Assembly (NCBI RefSeq): GCF_008119785.1 | Contig: NZ_VSFA01000001.1 | Location: forward strand, 248,001-312,000 | Origin: Micromonospora sp. MP36 | GTDB taxonomy: Bacteria; Actinomycetota; Actinomycetes; Mycobacteriales; Micromonosporaceae | Direction: 5' to 3' | DNA length: 64,000 bases | The notes under the pieces: generated by a model | Databases searched by the model: none | The model's input: the letters and a program-made list of their open reading frames with translations, nothing else | What the model was told of the DNA's origin: nothing | Shown: piece by piece, positions 18,157 to 28,391 of the stretch | Layout: every line of letters starts with the position of its first letter | Numbering within the stretch: the first letter of the stretch is position 1 | Translations under genes and position numbers: made by a program

Positions 18157-18270
18157 CCTGACCAGGGGTGGGCCGACGGATGCCCGGTTACGCCGGGTAC
18201 CTAGCATGCGCAGAGCGGACGCCCCGCGGGGCGACGGCCACCCTTCCACCGACACGACGAGGTCCGTGCT

Positions 18271-18897
18271 GTGAAGTTTTCCTTCCGTCCCACCGAGGGC
18301 GCCTTCTACGAGCTCTTCACCAGGGCCGCGCAGAACCTGGTGCGGGGTACCGAGCTCCTCAACGAGTTGGCGCTGCCCGGCGTTGACGTGCAGTCGGTCA
18401 GCGAGCGGCTGACCGAGGTCGAGCACGACAGCGACCAGATCACCCACGACCTGTTCAAGAAGATCAACTCCACCTTCATCACGCCGTTCGACCGCGAGGA
18501 CATCTACCGGCTGGGCTCGCTGCTCGACGACGTGATGGACCACCTGGAGGCGGTCGGCAACCTGCTCTACCTGTACGGCCTGACCAAGCTCCCCGCGCTG
18601 CCGCGCGAGCTGCACGAACTGGTGAACGTGCTGGACCAGCAGGCCAAGCTGACCGCCGACGCCATGCCGCAGCTGCGGTCGATGAAGAACCTCGAGGACT
18701 ACTGGATCGAGTGCAACCGGCTCGAGAACGACGGTGACCAGGCGTACCGGATGCTGCTCGTCCGCCTCTTCTCCGGCGAGTACGACGCGCTGACCGTGCT
18801 GAAGATGAAGGAGGTGGCCGACGAGCTGGAGGCCGCCTGCGACGCCTTCGAGCACGTGGCCAACACCGTCGAGACCATCGCGGTCAAGGAGTCCTGA
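18271..18897 (+). CDS. DUF47 (PhoU-like) phosphate transport regulator
   Basis: 208 residues, all helical, with the PhoU-like metal-binding acidic patterns LTEVEHDSDQITHDL, DREDIYRLGSLLDDVMD and ECNRLENDGDQAYRML. DUF47 proteins are encoded with PiT transporters and are thought to regulate them. The pit gene begins 4 nt after this stop, so the two form an operon. The GTG start has a GAGG about 10 nt upstream. A PHO box lies upstream of the promoter. Confidence 0.9.
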   Translation: MKFSFRPTEGAFYELFTRAAQNLVRGTELLNELALPGVDVQSVSERLTEVEHDSDQITHDLFKKINSTFITPFDREDIYRLGSLLDDVMDHLEAVGNLLYLYGLTKLPALPRELHELVNVLDQQAKLTADAMPQLRSMKNLEDYWIECNRLENDGDQAYRMLLVRLFSGEYDALTVLKMKEVADELEAACDAFEHVANTVETIAVKES

Positions 18898-18901
18898 GCC
18901 C

Positions 18902-19906
18902 GTGACTCCCGAACTCATCGCCGTGCTGGCGGTGATCGTGGTCGCCATGGCGTTCGACTACACGAACGGCTTCCATGACGCGGCCAACGCGATCGCCACC
19001 AGCGTCTCCACCCGGGCGCTGACCCCCCGGGTCGCCCTCGCGCTGGCTGCCGTCGGCAACTTCGTCGGCGCGCACTTCGGCGCCGGGGTGGCCAAGACGG
19101 TCGGCGACGGCCTGGTCACCCTGCCCACCGGGGTGGCCAGCCTCGGGGTGGTCTTCGCCGGCGTGCTCGGCGCGATCGCCTGGAACCTGATCACCTGGTA
19201 CTTCGGCCTGCCGTCGTCCTCCTCGCACGCCCTGTTCGGCGGCCTGGTCGGGGCGACCCTCTTCGCCGCCGACGGCGTCGTGCAGTGGGGCAACATCATC
19301 GACAAGGTCATCATCCCGATGGTGCTTTCGCCGGTGGTCGGCCTGATCCTCGGCTTCCTGGTGATGCTGGCGATCCTCTGGCTCTTCCGGAAGGGGCAGC
19401 CGGGCAAGCTGAACCGGGGCTTCCGCTGGGCGCAGACCGCCTCGGCCGCCGCCATGTCGGTCGGTCACGGCATGCAGGACGCCGCCAAGACCATGGGCAT
19501 CATCGTGCTGGCCCTCTACACGGGTGGCTACCAGTCCGACAAGACCCACATCCCGCAGTGGGTGTTCTGGACCTCGGCGGCCATGCTGGCGGCCGGCACC
19601 TACGCGGGTGGCTGGCGGATCATCCGGACCCTGGGCCGCAAGATCATCGACCTGGGCCCGCCGGAGGGCTTCGCCGCCGAGACCGTGGCCAGTGCGGTGC
19701 TCTACTTCAACGCCCTGGTGCTGAAGGCCCCGATCTCCACCACCCACACCATCACCTCGGCGATCATGGGCGTGGGCGCGACCAAGCGCCTCTCCGCGGT
19801 GCGCTGGAACGTGGCCGGCAACATCGTCGTCGCCTGGATCATCACGTTCCCGGCGGCGGCGGCCATCGCCTGCCTGGCGTACCTGCTGGTCCGTCCGCTG
19901 TTCTGA
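18902..19906 (+). CDS. pit: PiT family inorganic phosphate transporter
   Basis: 334 residues and about ten transmembrane helices. Both copies of the PiT signature are visible: DYTNGFHDAANAIATSVSTR near the N-terminus and KAPISTTHTITSAIMGVGATK near the C-terminus. It is a low-affinity symporter of metal-phosphate or phosphate with a cation. GTG 18902 has AAGGAG upstream, inside the end of the DUF47 gene, so translation is likely coupled. Confidence 0.93.
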   Translation: MTPELIAVLAVIVVAMAFDYTNGFHDAANAIATSVSTRALTPRVALALAAVGNFVGAHFGAGVAKTVGDGLVTLPTGVASLGVVFAGVLGAIAWNLITWYFGLPSSSSHALFGGLVGATLFAADGVVQWGNIIDKVIIPMVLSPVVGLILGFLVMLAILWLFRKGQPGKLNRGFRWAQTASAAAMSVGHGMQDAAKTMGIIVLALYTGGYQSDKTHIPQWVFWTSAAMLAAGTYAGGWRIIRTLGRKIIDLGPPEGFAAETVASAVLYFNALVLKAPISTTHTITSAIMGVGATKRLSAVRWNVAGNIVVAWIITFPAAAAIACLAYLLVRPLF

Positions 19907-19913
19907 GACCGAC

Positions 19914-19949
19914 GTGAGGGCTCCCGGCCGCCCGGCCGGGGGCCCTCAC
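19914..19949. terminator. Rho-independent-type hairpin after pit
   Basis: GTGAGGG-CTCCCGGCCG pairs with CGGCCGGGGG-CCCTCAC across a 2-3 nt loop. It lies right after the pit stop and includes the stop codon of the convergent oxidoreductase pseudogene, so it can serve both strands. No T tract, as usual in actinomycetes. Confidence 0.75.
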
Positions 19950-20914
19950 GCGTACGAGACGCCGATCCGGGCCCGGATGCCGTCGAGCAGGGCCATCACC
20001 TCCAGGGTGGCGGCGTGCGGCACCAGCGGGCTCTCGATCAGCCCGGCCGCCAGGCAGCGCTGCACCTCGGCGGCCTCGTACTGGTAGCCGCCGCCGGTCA
20101 GCTCCGCCGCGACGGTCTCCGGCTCGGCGCCGCGCCGGTGCAGCACCGCCGCGCCCGGCCGGTAGAACGGCTCGGGCAGGTCGATCCGGCCGCGGGTGCC
20201 GGTGATCGACGCGGTGATCGCGGTGGCGCCCACCATCCCGCAGCTCAGGGTCGCCACCGCGCCGGAGTCCCAGCCGAGCACCATGCCGGTGTTCTCGTCG
20301 ACGCCCTCCGGGCTCAGTCGGGCCCACGCCTGCACCTGCCGCGGCACGCCGAGCAGCAGGTGGGCCAGGCTCACCGGATAGACCCCGAGGTCGAGCAGGG
20401 CCCCGCCGCCGAGCGTCCGGGCCCGCATCCGGTGCCCGGCCGGGAACGGCCCGGCCACCCCGAAGTCCGCCCGTACGTGGGTCACCTCGCCGATCGCCCC
20501 CGCCGCGATCAGCTCAAGCACCCGCAGGAGCAGCGGGTTGGTCCGCATCCACATGGCCTCCATGAGGAAGCGGCCGCGGGCGCGCGCCGTCTCGATCAGC
20601 TCGGTGCTGGTCGCCAGGTCGAGGATGCACGGCTTCTCCACCAGGACGGCCTTGTCACCCGCCAGGCAGGCCATGGCGGCCTAGTGGTGGGCGGCGTGCG
20701 GGGTGGCCACGTAGATGACGTCCAGGTCCGGGTCCGCGGCCAGTTCCGCCCACGAGGCGTACGCCCGGGGCACGTCGTGCCGGGCGGCGAACAGCTCGGC
20801 GCTCTCCCGGGTACGCGAGCCGACCGCCACCAGCTCTGCTCCCGGCACCAGCCGCAGGTCCGCCGCGAAACGGCCGGCGATCAGCCCGGTGGCCAGGATT
20901 CCCCAACGCGTCAT
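19946..20914 (-). pseudogene. Gfo/Idh/MocA oxidoreductase with an in-frame amber stop
   Basis: Two halves of one NAD(P)-dependent Gfo/Idh/MocA-type oxidoreductase lie in the same frame. The first 77 codons (MTRWGILATGLIAGRFAADL to YVATPHAAHH) hold the nucleotide-binding fold. TAG at 20681-20683 follows, then AAMACLAGDKAVLVEKPC and the rest of the substrate domain (RTLGGGALLDLGVYPVSLAH). In relatives the interrupted position usually holds Glu, Asp or Ala, so a GAG to TAG change would explain it. Nothing else is lost. Either a recent nonsense mutation or a sequencing error. An internal ATG at 20674 could give a 242-residue fragment lacking the Rossmann start, which should be inactive. Confidence 0.85.
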
Positions 20915-20986
20915 GAGACGGCACGCTATCCCGGTCCGCCGGATCGCCGGAGCGTTGATCCACTGGTCGGGAACTAGGCTCGCAGG

Positions 20987-21814
20987 ATGACCACCAACGG
21001 TTTCGCCGCACCCCCCGCCCTGGTGGAGCACGCCCGCCGGTTCCGCGCCGAGGGCGGCGTCCCGGCCGTGCCCCGGGTCGCGGCCACCGTGCTGCTGCTC
21101 CGCCCCGCCGGCGCCGACTTCGAGGTGTACGTCATCCGCCGGGTCGCCGCGATGGCCTTCGGCGGCGTGTACGCGTTCCCCGGCGGCGGGGTGGACCGCT
21201 CCGACTCGCAGGCGCACCTGGACTGGGCCGGCCCGGAGCCGGCCGCGTGGGGTGGCCGGCTCGGCCTCGGCCCGGACGCCGCCCAGGCGGTGGTCTGCGC
21301 CGCCGCCCGGGAGGTCTTCGAGGAGGCCGGCGTGCTGCTGGCCGGCCCGGACGCGGCGACCGTGGTCGGCGACGTGAGCGGGGACGACTGGGAGGCGGCC
21401 CGGCAGGACCTGGTGTCCCGCCGGACCGGCTTCGCCGACCTGCTGGCCGGCCGGCGGCTTACCCTCCGGTCCGACCTGCTGCTGCCGTGGAGCCGCTGGA
21501 TCACCCCGGAGTTCGAGCCGCGCCGCTTCGACACGTACTTCTTCGTGGCCCTGCTGCCGGAGGGGCAGCGGACCCGGGACGTCTCCGGCGAGGCCGACCA
21601 CACCATGTGGATCCGCCCGGCGGAGGCCCTGGCCCGGGCGGCGGCCGGCGAGCTGAACATGTTGCCGCCCACCCTGGTCACCCTGAATCAGGTCGCCGCC
21701 ACGGGTGACCTGGCCGGCGTGGCCCGGGCCGCGGCGACCCGCGACGCCGCCACCCCCGTCACCCCGCGCCTCGACCTCCCCGCGAACGGCGAGCCCCGCT
21801 TCCTCCTCGACTGA
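20987..21814 (+). CDS. NUDIX hydrolase, NUDT19-like
   Basis: 275 residues. The NUDIX box is split by an insertion as in NUDT19-type proteins: VYAFPGGGVDRSD, then about 30 residues later CAAAREVFEEAGVLL, which supplies the REVFEEAG metal-binding glutamates. NUDT19-like enzymes hydrolyse CoA and acyl-CoA esters; for this protein that is inference from family. ATG 20987 follows TAGGCT by 6 nt (leaderless). It converges on pstB across a clear hairpin. Confidence 0.82.
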   Translation: MTTNGFAAPPALVEHARRFRAEGGVPAVPRVAATVLLLRPAGADFEVYVIRRVAAMAFGGVYAFPGGGVDRSDSQAHLDWAGPEPAAWGGRLGLGPDAAQAVVCAAAREVFEEAGVLLAGPDAATVVGDVSGDDWEAARQDLVSRRTGFADLLAGRRLTLRSDLLLPWSRWITPEFEPRRFDTYFFVALLPEGQRTRDVSGEADHTMWIRPAEALARAAAGELNMLPPTLVTLNQVAATGDLAGVARAAATRDAATPVTPRLDLPANGEPRFLLD

Positions 21815-21826
21815 CCCGGGTACGCC

Positions 21827-21860
21827 GAGGGGCGCCGGTCGAGATCGACCGACGCCCCTC
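21827..21860. terminator. Bidirectional terminator between NUDIX gene and pstB
   Basis: GAGGGGCG pairs with CGCCCCTC, and inside it GGTCGA/TCGACC pairs again, giving a nearly continuous stem of about 14 bp with a small loop. It lies between two convergent stops. Confidence 0.8.
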
Positions 21861-21879
21861 GCGGACCGGGATCAGTGGC

Positions 21880-22656
<777 letters not shown>

Positions 22657-22676
22657 GGTGGTGGTACCTCCGGGGT

Positions 22677-23765
22677 TCATCGGCCGAGCCGGTTGCGACG
22701 GGCCAGCAACTTCGCCGCGACGGTCAGGATGAGGACGAGGGCGACCAGGGTCAGCGCCGCGGTCCACGCCCGCGCCGGCGAGTACTTCGAGGCCTCGCCG
22801 GCCTGCTGGTAGACGAAGAGGGCCAGCGACGACTGGTTGTTCTCGAACGGGTTGAAGTTGATCGCCGCGCCGCCACCGGCGACGAGCAGCACCGGCGCGG
22901 TCTCGCCGGCGGCCCGCGCGATGGCGAGCATGATGCCGGTGACGATGCCGGGCAGCGCGGTCGGCAGCACGACCCGCAGGACGGTCTTCCACTTCGGCAC
23001 GCCGAGGGCGTACGCGCCCTCCCGCAGCGGGGCCGGGACGAGGCGGAGCATCTCCTCGCTGGACCGGACCACGGTGGGCAGCATGAGCACGCTCAGCGCC
23101 AGGGCGGCGGCGAAGCCGGAGAAGCCGGGCCGGCCGTCGTTGAAGAATGGCGAGACGATCAGCACCCAGAAGGCCAGCACGAACAGGCCGGTGACGATCG
23201 ACGGGATGCCGGTCATGACGTCCACGAAGAAGCGGATCGTGAAGGCGAACCGGCCGCGGCCGTACTCGACGACGTAGATGGCGCAGAGCACGCCGAGCGG
23301 GACGGTGATCAGGGCGGCGATGCCGACCTGCTCCAGGGTCCCGACGATGGCGTGGTAGGCGCCGCCGTTCGCGTCCCGGGCGCCGATGTTGTTCATCGAG
23401 GTGAGGAAGAAGTTGCCGTCCAGCCGCTCGGCGCCCTTGCTGACCAGGGTCCAGACCACCGAGGCCAGCGGCAGCACCGCCAGCACGAAGGCGGAGTGGA
23501 TCAGCGCGCTCCAGGTCCGGTTGCGGGCGGACCGGCGGCCCTCCACCGCGTTCGCGGCGGCGTAGAGGCCGGCCAGGTAGAGCAGCGCGCCGAGGACCAC
23601 GACCAGGACCGGGCCGCCGATGCCGGCGCCGTACACGATCCCGGCGGCGACCAGCAGGGCCACGACGGCGACGGCGGGCGCGGCGTACGCCGGAAGCCGC
23701 TTGGCCCGCAGCGTGACCGGCTGGGCCGGGGGCTGCGGGCGGTGGGAGGTGACGGTGGTGGTCAT
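22677..23765 (-). CDS. pstA: Phosphate ABC transporter permease PstA
   Basis: 362 residues. A cytoplasmic start is followed by two helices specific to actinobacterial PstA (about 28-75), then the six-helix permease core. The EAA-like loop reads [19 protein letters not shown], followed by [13 protein letters not shown]. The start codon overlaps the pstC stop (ATGA), so the two permease genes are translationally coupled. Confidence 0.95.
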   Translation of the reverse strand: MTTTVTSHRPQPPAQPVTLRAKRLPAYAAPAVAVVALLVAAGIVYGAGIGGPVLVVVLGALLYLAGLYAAANAVEGRRSARNRTWSALIHSAFVLAVLPLASVVWTLVSKGAERLDGNFFLTSMNNIGARDANGGAYHAIVGTLEQVGIAALITVPLGVLCAIYVVEYGRGRFAFTIRFFVDVMTGIPSIVTGLFVLAFWVLIVSPFFNDGRPGFSGFAAALALSVLMLPTVVRSSEEMLRLVPAPLREGAYALGVPKWKTVLRVVLPTALPGIVTGIMLAIARAAGETAPVLLVAGGGAAINFNPFENNQSSLALFVYQQAGEASKYSPARAWTAALTLVALVLILTVAAKLLARRNRLGR

Positions 23766-24847
23766 GCGGCCGACTCCGTGAACTCGCGGCGGCGGTAGAT
23801 GATCGCGCGGGCGGTGATGTTGACGATCAGCGTGATCGCGAAGAGCACCAGGCCGGAGGCGATCAGGGCCCCCCGACCGGTGTCGTTCGCCTCGGCGAAC
23901 CGGTTCGCGATGTTCGCCGCGATCGAGTTGCCGCCGCTCTGCAGGATGTTGAACGAGATGGCGTACGTGGAGCCGAGGGTCAGCGCCAGGGCGATGGTCT
24001 CGCCGAGCGCGCGGCCCAGGCCGAGCATCACCGCGGCGATCACGCCCGGCCGGCCGTACGGGAGGACGGCGGTCCGGATCATCTCCCAGCGGGTGGCGCC
24101 CAGGGCGAGGGCGGCCTCCTCGTTGGCCGTCGGCGTCTGCCGGAACACCTCGCGGGACAGCGAGGTGATGATCGGCAGTACCATGATCGCCAGCACCACC
24201 GAGCCGAGCAGGATCGAGTTCCCGTACGGGCCCTCGCCGAAGATCGGGATCCAGCCGAAGTAGCGGTTGAGCCAGGTCGACAGGTCGGCGATCGGCTGGG
24301 CGAAATAGTCCCGGCCCCAGAGCCCGAAGACCACGCTGGGCACGGCGGCCAGCAGGTCGATCAGGAAGCCGAGGCCGTTGCCCAGCCGGCGGGGGGCGTA
24401 GTGCGACAGGTAGAGGGCGATGCCCATCGCGACCGGCACCGCCATGAGCAGAGCGAGCAGCGCGGTGAGCACGGTGCCGAAGGCGAGCGCCCCGATGCCG
24501 AACTTCGGCGGGTTCTCGTTCGGGAACCAACCCTCGAAGGTCCAGAAGGACTCGGTGTTCGCCCGCAGCGCCGGCACGGCCTTCGCGATCAGGAAGACCG
24601 CGATCGCCGCGATGACGACCAGGACGGCGGTGCCGGCGGCCAGGGTAAGGCCACGGAACGCCCGTTCCGCGCCGAAGGCCCGGGCCCGGGGCAGGGCCCC
24701 GCCACCGCCCAGGCCGGGTTCGCGGTTACCAGGGTTGCCGGAGGTCTCGGCCACACGCGCCGAGGCACCGGCGGGCCACTCGTGGCTTGAGGCCACGCGG
24801 GTCCCGCCGGTGCCGGCGTGCGCCGAGCGCTGAGGGGTGTCACCCAT
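23762..24847 (-). CDS. pstC: Phosphate ABC transporter permease PstC
   Basis: 361 residues. A Gly/Pro-rich cytoplasmic N-terminus of about 65 residues is longer than in E. coli PstC but usual in actinomycetes. Six helices follow, with the permease loop [19 protein letters not shown] and [14 protein letters not shown]. It pairs with PstA to form the channel. The pstS stop lies 44 nt upstream. Confidence 0.95.
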   Translation of the reverse strand: MGDTPQRSAHAGTGGTRVASSHEWPAGASARVAETSGNPGNREPGLGGGGALPRARAFGAERAFRGLTLAAGTAVLVVIAAIAVFLIAKAVPALRANTESFWTFEGWFPNENPPKFGIGALAFGTVLTALLALLMAVPVAMGIALYLSHYAPRRLGNGLGFLIDLLAAVPSVVFGLWGRDYFAQPIADLSTWLNRYFGWIPIFGEGPYGNSILLGSVVLAIMVLPIITSLSREVFRQTPTANEEAALALGATRWEMIRTAVLPYGRPGVIAAVMLGLGRALGETIALALTLGSTYAISFNILQSGGNSIAANIANRFAEANDTGRGALIASGLVLFAITLIVNITARAIIYRRREFTESAA

Positions 24848-24891
24848 CTGCTCGCTCGCTTCGCATTGAGAAGGTGGTGTGGGCCGGTGCG

Positions 24892-25995
24892 TCAGGCGAG
24901 GCTCTTGACCGCGGTCTCGACCTTGGTGCGGACCGAGTCCGGCAGCGGGGCGTAGCCCAGCTCGACCAGGTCCTGCTGGCCCTCGGCGCTGGCCGCGTGG
25001 GTCAGCAGGCCCTTGACCAGCGGCAGCTTGTCGGCCGCCAGGCCCTTGCTGCAGACGATCTCGTAGGTCACCAGGACGATCGGGTACGCCCCGGCCTCCT
25101 TGGTGTTGTAGTCGATCGACATCTTCAGGTCGTTGCCCTGGCCCTCGATCTTGGCCCCGGCGATCGCCTTGCCGGCCGACTCGGCGGTCAGCTCAGCCCA
25201 CTCGCCGGCACCGTTCTGGACCTTGGCCTTCTTCAGGCCGGAGTTCTCGGCGTACGACCACTCGACGTAGCTGATGGTGCCCTCGGTGCTCTTGACCTTG
25301 CTGGCCACACCGTCGGACTTGGCCGCGCCGACGCCGCCCGGGGCCTTCCAGGCCTTGGCGTTGCCGAAGGTCCAGTCCGCCTCAGCGGTCTTGGAGAGGT
25401 ACTTGGTGAAGTTGTCGGTGGTGCCCGACTCGTCGGAGCGGTGCACCGCCTGGATCGCGGTCGACGGCAGCTTGGCGTCCGGGTTGTCGGCCTTGATCGC
25501 CGGGTCGTCCCACTTGGTCACCTTGCCGGCGAAGATCTGTGCCAGGGTGGCCGGCTTGAGCTGGAGGTTGTCCACGCCGCCGACGTTGTAGACGATGGCC
25601 ACCGGGCCGATCACCATCGGCAGGTTGAGGGCCTGGCCGCCGACGCACTTGGCGTCCGCCTGCGGCTGCTCCTCCGGCTTGAGGGCGGAGTCCGAACCGG
25701 CGAAGTCGGCGGTGCCGGCGATGAAGGCCTGGATGCCGGCGCCCGAACCGCTGGGCTCGTAGTTGATCGTGGTGCCCGCGCACTTCTGCTGGTACGCCTT
25801 GATCCACTCGGCCATCGCGTTCTTCTGCGCGGAGGAACCCTGCGCGTTCAGCGTGCCCGTGGCGCAGTCGGCGGCAGCGGCGGAGCCGGAGGCGGAGGCG
25901 CCGCTCGGCGCGTTGTTGTCCGAACCGCAGGCGCTGAGACCGAGCACCGCGGTAAGAGCGAGGCAGGCGATGGCGCCGTGGCGCTGCAGCTTCAC
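24892..25995 (-). CDS. pstS: Phosphate-binding lipoprotein PstS
   Basis: 367 residues. A signal peptide ends in lipobox LGLSACGS (Cys near 23), followed by a Ser/Ala linker and the PstS fold. Phosphate-contacting segments are GSSAQKNAM, SGSGAGIQAF, GSDSALK and HRSDESGTTDNF. It captures phosphate at high affinity for PstCAB. It is first in the operon, with a PHO box upstream. GTG 25995 is used; no other start fits the signal peptide. Confidence 0.96.
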   Translation of the reverse strand: MKLQRHGAIACLALTAVLGLSACGSDNNAPSGASASGSAAAADCATGTLNAQGSSAQKNAMAEWIKAYQQKCAGTTINYEPSGSGAGIQAFIAGTADFAGSDSALKPEEQPQADAKCVGGQALNLPMVIGPVAIVYNVGGVDNLQLKPATLAQIFAGKVTKWDDPAIKADNPDAKLPSTAIQAVHRSDESGTTDNFTKYLSKTAEADWTFGNAKAWKAPGGVGAAKSDGVASKVKSTEGTISYVEWSYAENSGLKKAKVQNGAGEWAELTAESAGKAIAGAKIEGQGNDLKMSIDYNTKEAGAYPIVLVTYEIVCSKGLAADKLPLVKGLLTHAASAEGQQDLVELGYAPLPDSVRTKVETAVKSLA

Positions 25996-26110
25996 CTGAG
26001 GGGTTTCCCTTCACGTCTTTGTCAGGTCGCCCGGTCCGGGAGGCCGGGTGCCGGCGCTGACCGGCTGAAGATGAAGCTAGAAGTGCCAGGTAGACGGTTC
26101 GCCGGTCAGA

Positions 26111-26132
26111 AGTGAACGGAAGATGAACAGGC
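26111..26132 (-). promoter_or_regulatory. PHO box and promoter region of pstSCAB
   Basis: On the minus strand GTTCATCTTCC is followed by GTTCACTTCTG, two PhoP repeat units with 11-nt spacing. A TAGCTT -10 candidate lies about 32 nt further downstream (plus 26074-26079). The stretch between pstS and mshD (about 305 nt) holds this box, the promoter and a 5' leader; I see no gene in it. A third GTTCA lies 50 nt upstream but is not in phase. Confidence 0.65.
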
Positions 26133-26300
26133 TCGCTCCGTGGAACGACGGCCAGCTGAGTGTGTGTTGTCCATTACATGAACTGGCGGGGAGGTGTCCC
26201 CTTTATCGCCATACGTCGGGCGGCGCGGGATCGCCCCGGAACGTCACCGTGATGGTCCCGTGATGCGTGCTGTCCGGTCCTGTCGACGTCGGCGACGGGG

Positions 26301-27227
26301 TCAGCCGAGCTGGTAGTTGACGTGCGCGGACCAGCGGGCGAAGCCGAGCCGCTCGTAGAGCGCGACCGCCCCGGTGTTCGACTCGTCGACGTAGAGCATC
26401 ACCCGGTCCAGCCCGCGCCGGTCCCGCAGATACGCCAGCCCGGCGGTGGTGAGCGCCCGGCCGAGCCCGCCCCGGTGCGCGGTCGGGGACACCCCGAGCA
26501 CGTAGACCTCGCCGATCGGGGTCGAGCCGGGCCGCTCGTGCACCTTGGTCCAGTGGAAGCCGAGCAGCCGGCCGGTGGACGACTCCACGGCGAGCAGGAA
26601 ACCGGCCGGGTCGAACCACGGCTCGGCGAGGCGTACCCGCAGGTCGGCCAGGGTCCACCGGCCCTGCTCGGGGTGCGCGGCAAAGGCGGCGTTGTTGAGC
26701 GCCAGCCACGCCTCGTCGTCCTCGCCGGGGCGGAAGACACGCAGCTCGACCCCGTCTGGCAGCGCAGGCTCGGGCAGGGCCGTGGTCAGCGGGCGGCGCA
26801 GCTGCCAGAGCACCCGGGCGCGGGCGAAGCCCAGGTCGACCGCGAGCGCCGCGGCCGACGGGTGGTCGCCGTGCGCCCAGGCGCGCAGCGGCCCGGACGC
26901 CGCGGCCAGCACGCCCCGGGCCAGCGCCCGTCCGGTGCCGCGCCGGCGGTACGTCGGATGCACCACCATCTCCACCCCGATGCCGTTCGCCGGGTCGGTG
27001 GTGTCCAGGTGGGCGTACCCGGTGAGGGTGTTGTCGGTGGCCCGGGCGGTGAGGTGCACGGCGGCCGCCTCCGGCTCCCGCAGCCGCAGCAGCACGTGCT
27101 CGTCGAGCGGGTCGGCGCCGTCGGCGTCTCCGGCGACGCGGGCCAGCGCCAGCACCTCGGCCACCTCGACCGGCGCCAGCCGGTCGGCGCGGACGACCCG
27201 GTCGGCGGTCGGCTCGGTGCTGCTCAT
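26301..27227 (-). CDS. mshD: Mycothiol acetyltransferase
   Basis: Acetylates Cys-GlcN-Ins with acetyl-CoA, the last step of mycothiol synthesis. 308 residues with two GNAT domains. The N-terminal domain is degenerate but keeps VHPTYRRRGTGRALAR. The C-terminal catalytic domain has GEVYVLGVSPTAHRGGLGRAL, and LGFHWTKVHE is a MshD hallmark. The start codon sits inside a perfect 14-bp stem (separate entry), which might limit translation. mshA is at the far end of the window. Confidence 0.92.
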   Translation of the reverse strand: MSSTEPTADRVVRADRLAPVEVAEVLALARVAGDADGADPLDEHVLLRLREPEAAAVHLTARATDNTLTGYAHLDTTDPANGIGVEMVVHPTYRRRGTGRALARGVLAAASGPLRAWAHGDHPSAAALAVDLGFARARVLWQLRRPLTTALPEPALPDGVELRVFRPGEDDEAWLALNNAAFAAHPEQGRWTLADLRVRLAEPWFDPAGFLLAVESSTGRLLGFHWTKVHERPGSTPIGEVYVLGVSPTAHRGGLGRALTTAGLAYLRDRRGLDRVMLYVDESNTGAVALYERLGFARWSAHVNYQLG

Positions 27228-27261
27228 GCCGCCGCCTCGCTGCGCTCGGCGGCGGCATGAG
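27223..27261. repeat. Perfect 14-bp inverted repeat covering the mshD start codon
   Basis: CTCATGCCGCCGCC and GGCGGCGGCATGAG are exact reverse complements around the 11-nt loop TCGCTGCGCTC. In the mshD transcript the stem would bury the AUG. The loop motif recurs in looser form about 40 nt further on (CGCTCGCTGCCGCTCGCT), so this may be a member of a dispersed palindromic element. Confidence 0.85.
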
Positions 27262-27373
27262 GCACCACGGCACTGTGCTGACGATTCGCTCGCTGCCGCT
27301 CGCTCATCCCGTCACCGTAGCGGGCGGCGGGCCGCCGATCCGGCCCGACGCCCGCGCTGGCCCGTGGTGGTCG

Positions 27374-28219
27374 TCACGTGGTGCCGGTGGGCAGCGCCTC
27401 CAGCTGGAACCGGCGCAGCAGCTCGGGCAGCAGGTACTGCAACGCCTCGACGGTGCCCGACCGGTCGCCGCCGGCGTCGTGCATCAGCACGATCGAGCCG
27501 GGGGCAGTCTGGGTCAGCACCGTATCGGCGATCTGCGCCGCGCCGGGCATCGACCAGTCCACCGGGTCCACCGCCCAGTGCAGCGGGACCATGCCCAACT
27601 CCTCGGCGACCGACACGACCTGGGACGTCCAGGCCCCACCGGGCTGCCGGTAGTACGCGACCCGCGCGTTCGGCGCCGCCGCCCGGATCGCCGCGTCGGT
27701 CCGCAGCAGGTCGTCCCGGATCGTCCCCGGCGACCGGTCGCCCAGGCTCACGTCGTGGTTCCAGGAGTGGTTGCAGAGGGTGTGCCCCTCGGACACGATC
27801 GCCTGGACCAGGTCCGGGTTGCTCTCCGCGTTCTCCCCCACCACGCAGAAGGTGGCCTTCACCCGGTACTGCCTGAGCAGGGCGAGCACCTGCGGGGTGT
27901 ACTGCGGGTCGGGCCCGTCGTCGAAGGTCAGCGCCACCCGGGACGACCCGGTGGTGACCATGGCGCCGAACGGCCCGTCCGGGTCACCCTGCGGCTGGCG
28001 GTCCCGCTCGGACGGGCTCGGGCTGGCGGACGGCGAGGCGGAGGGGCGGGTGGGGGGTGGCTGGTCGGCGTAGTGCGTGCTGTTGACGTTGGCGGTCGCC
28101 CCGGTGGGCGGGGGTGCCAGCTGGGCCATCAGGCTGTGGCCGATCGCGAACGACGAGCCGAGCAGCGCGGCCAGCACCAGGGTCACGGTCGCGATCCGGC
28201 GTAGTGTCTTGGCCGACAT
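27374..28219 (-). CDS. Polysaccharide deacetylase (carbohydrate esterase 4), secreted or anchored
   Basis: About 281 residues. An N-terminal hydrophobic segment (signal or anchor, about 8-30) is followed by a Pro/Ser-rich linker and a NodB-type domain. The domain carries motif 1 ALTFDDGPD, motif 2 CNHSWNHD (metal-binding His pair), motif 3 YYRQPGG, motif 4 WAVDPVDW and motif 5 IVLMHDAGG. It should remove acetyl groups from cell-wall or exogenous aminosugar polymers outside the cell. ATG 28219 is used; a GTG three codons upstream is possible. Confidence 0.88.
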   Translation of the reverse strand: MSAKTLRRIATVTLVLAALLGSSFAIGHSLMAQLAPPPTGATANVNSTHYADQPPPTRPSASPSASPSPSERDRQPQGDPDGPFGAMVTTGSSRVALTFDDGPDPQYTPQVLALLRQYRVKATFCVVGENAESNPDLVQAIVSEGHTLCNHSWNHDVSLGDRSPGTIRDDLLRTDAAIRAAAPNARVAYYRQPGGAWTSQVVSVAEELGMVPLHWAVDPVDWSMPGAAQIADTVLTQTAPGSIVLMHDAGGDRSGTVEALQYLLPELLRRFQLEALPTGTT

Positions 28220-28391
28220 CACCGGCACCGCCCGTCGGGCTCGCCGTGTCGGCCTGTGCGCTTCTCCCTGATCCCCGTACGCATTGCCGCCCCCTTTGTC
28301 CGAATTTGACTCAGGATAATCTCGGCCAAGAGGGCAAAAGGGTCAGAAGGGAGGAAGCTTCACGAAAGAGGGAAACAGAAGAGGTTTCCGG

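Noticed and set aside
26065-26076. CTGAAG-ATGAAG near the pstS promoter as further PHO repeats
   Set aside because: Spacing is 6 nt rather than 11 and the core differs from GTGAAC.
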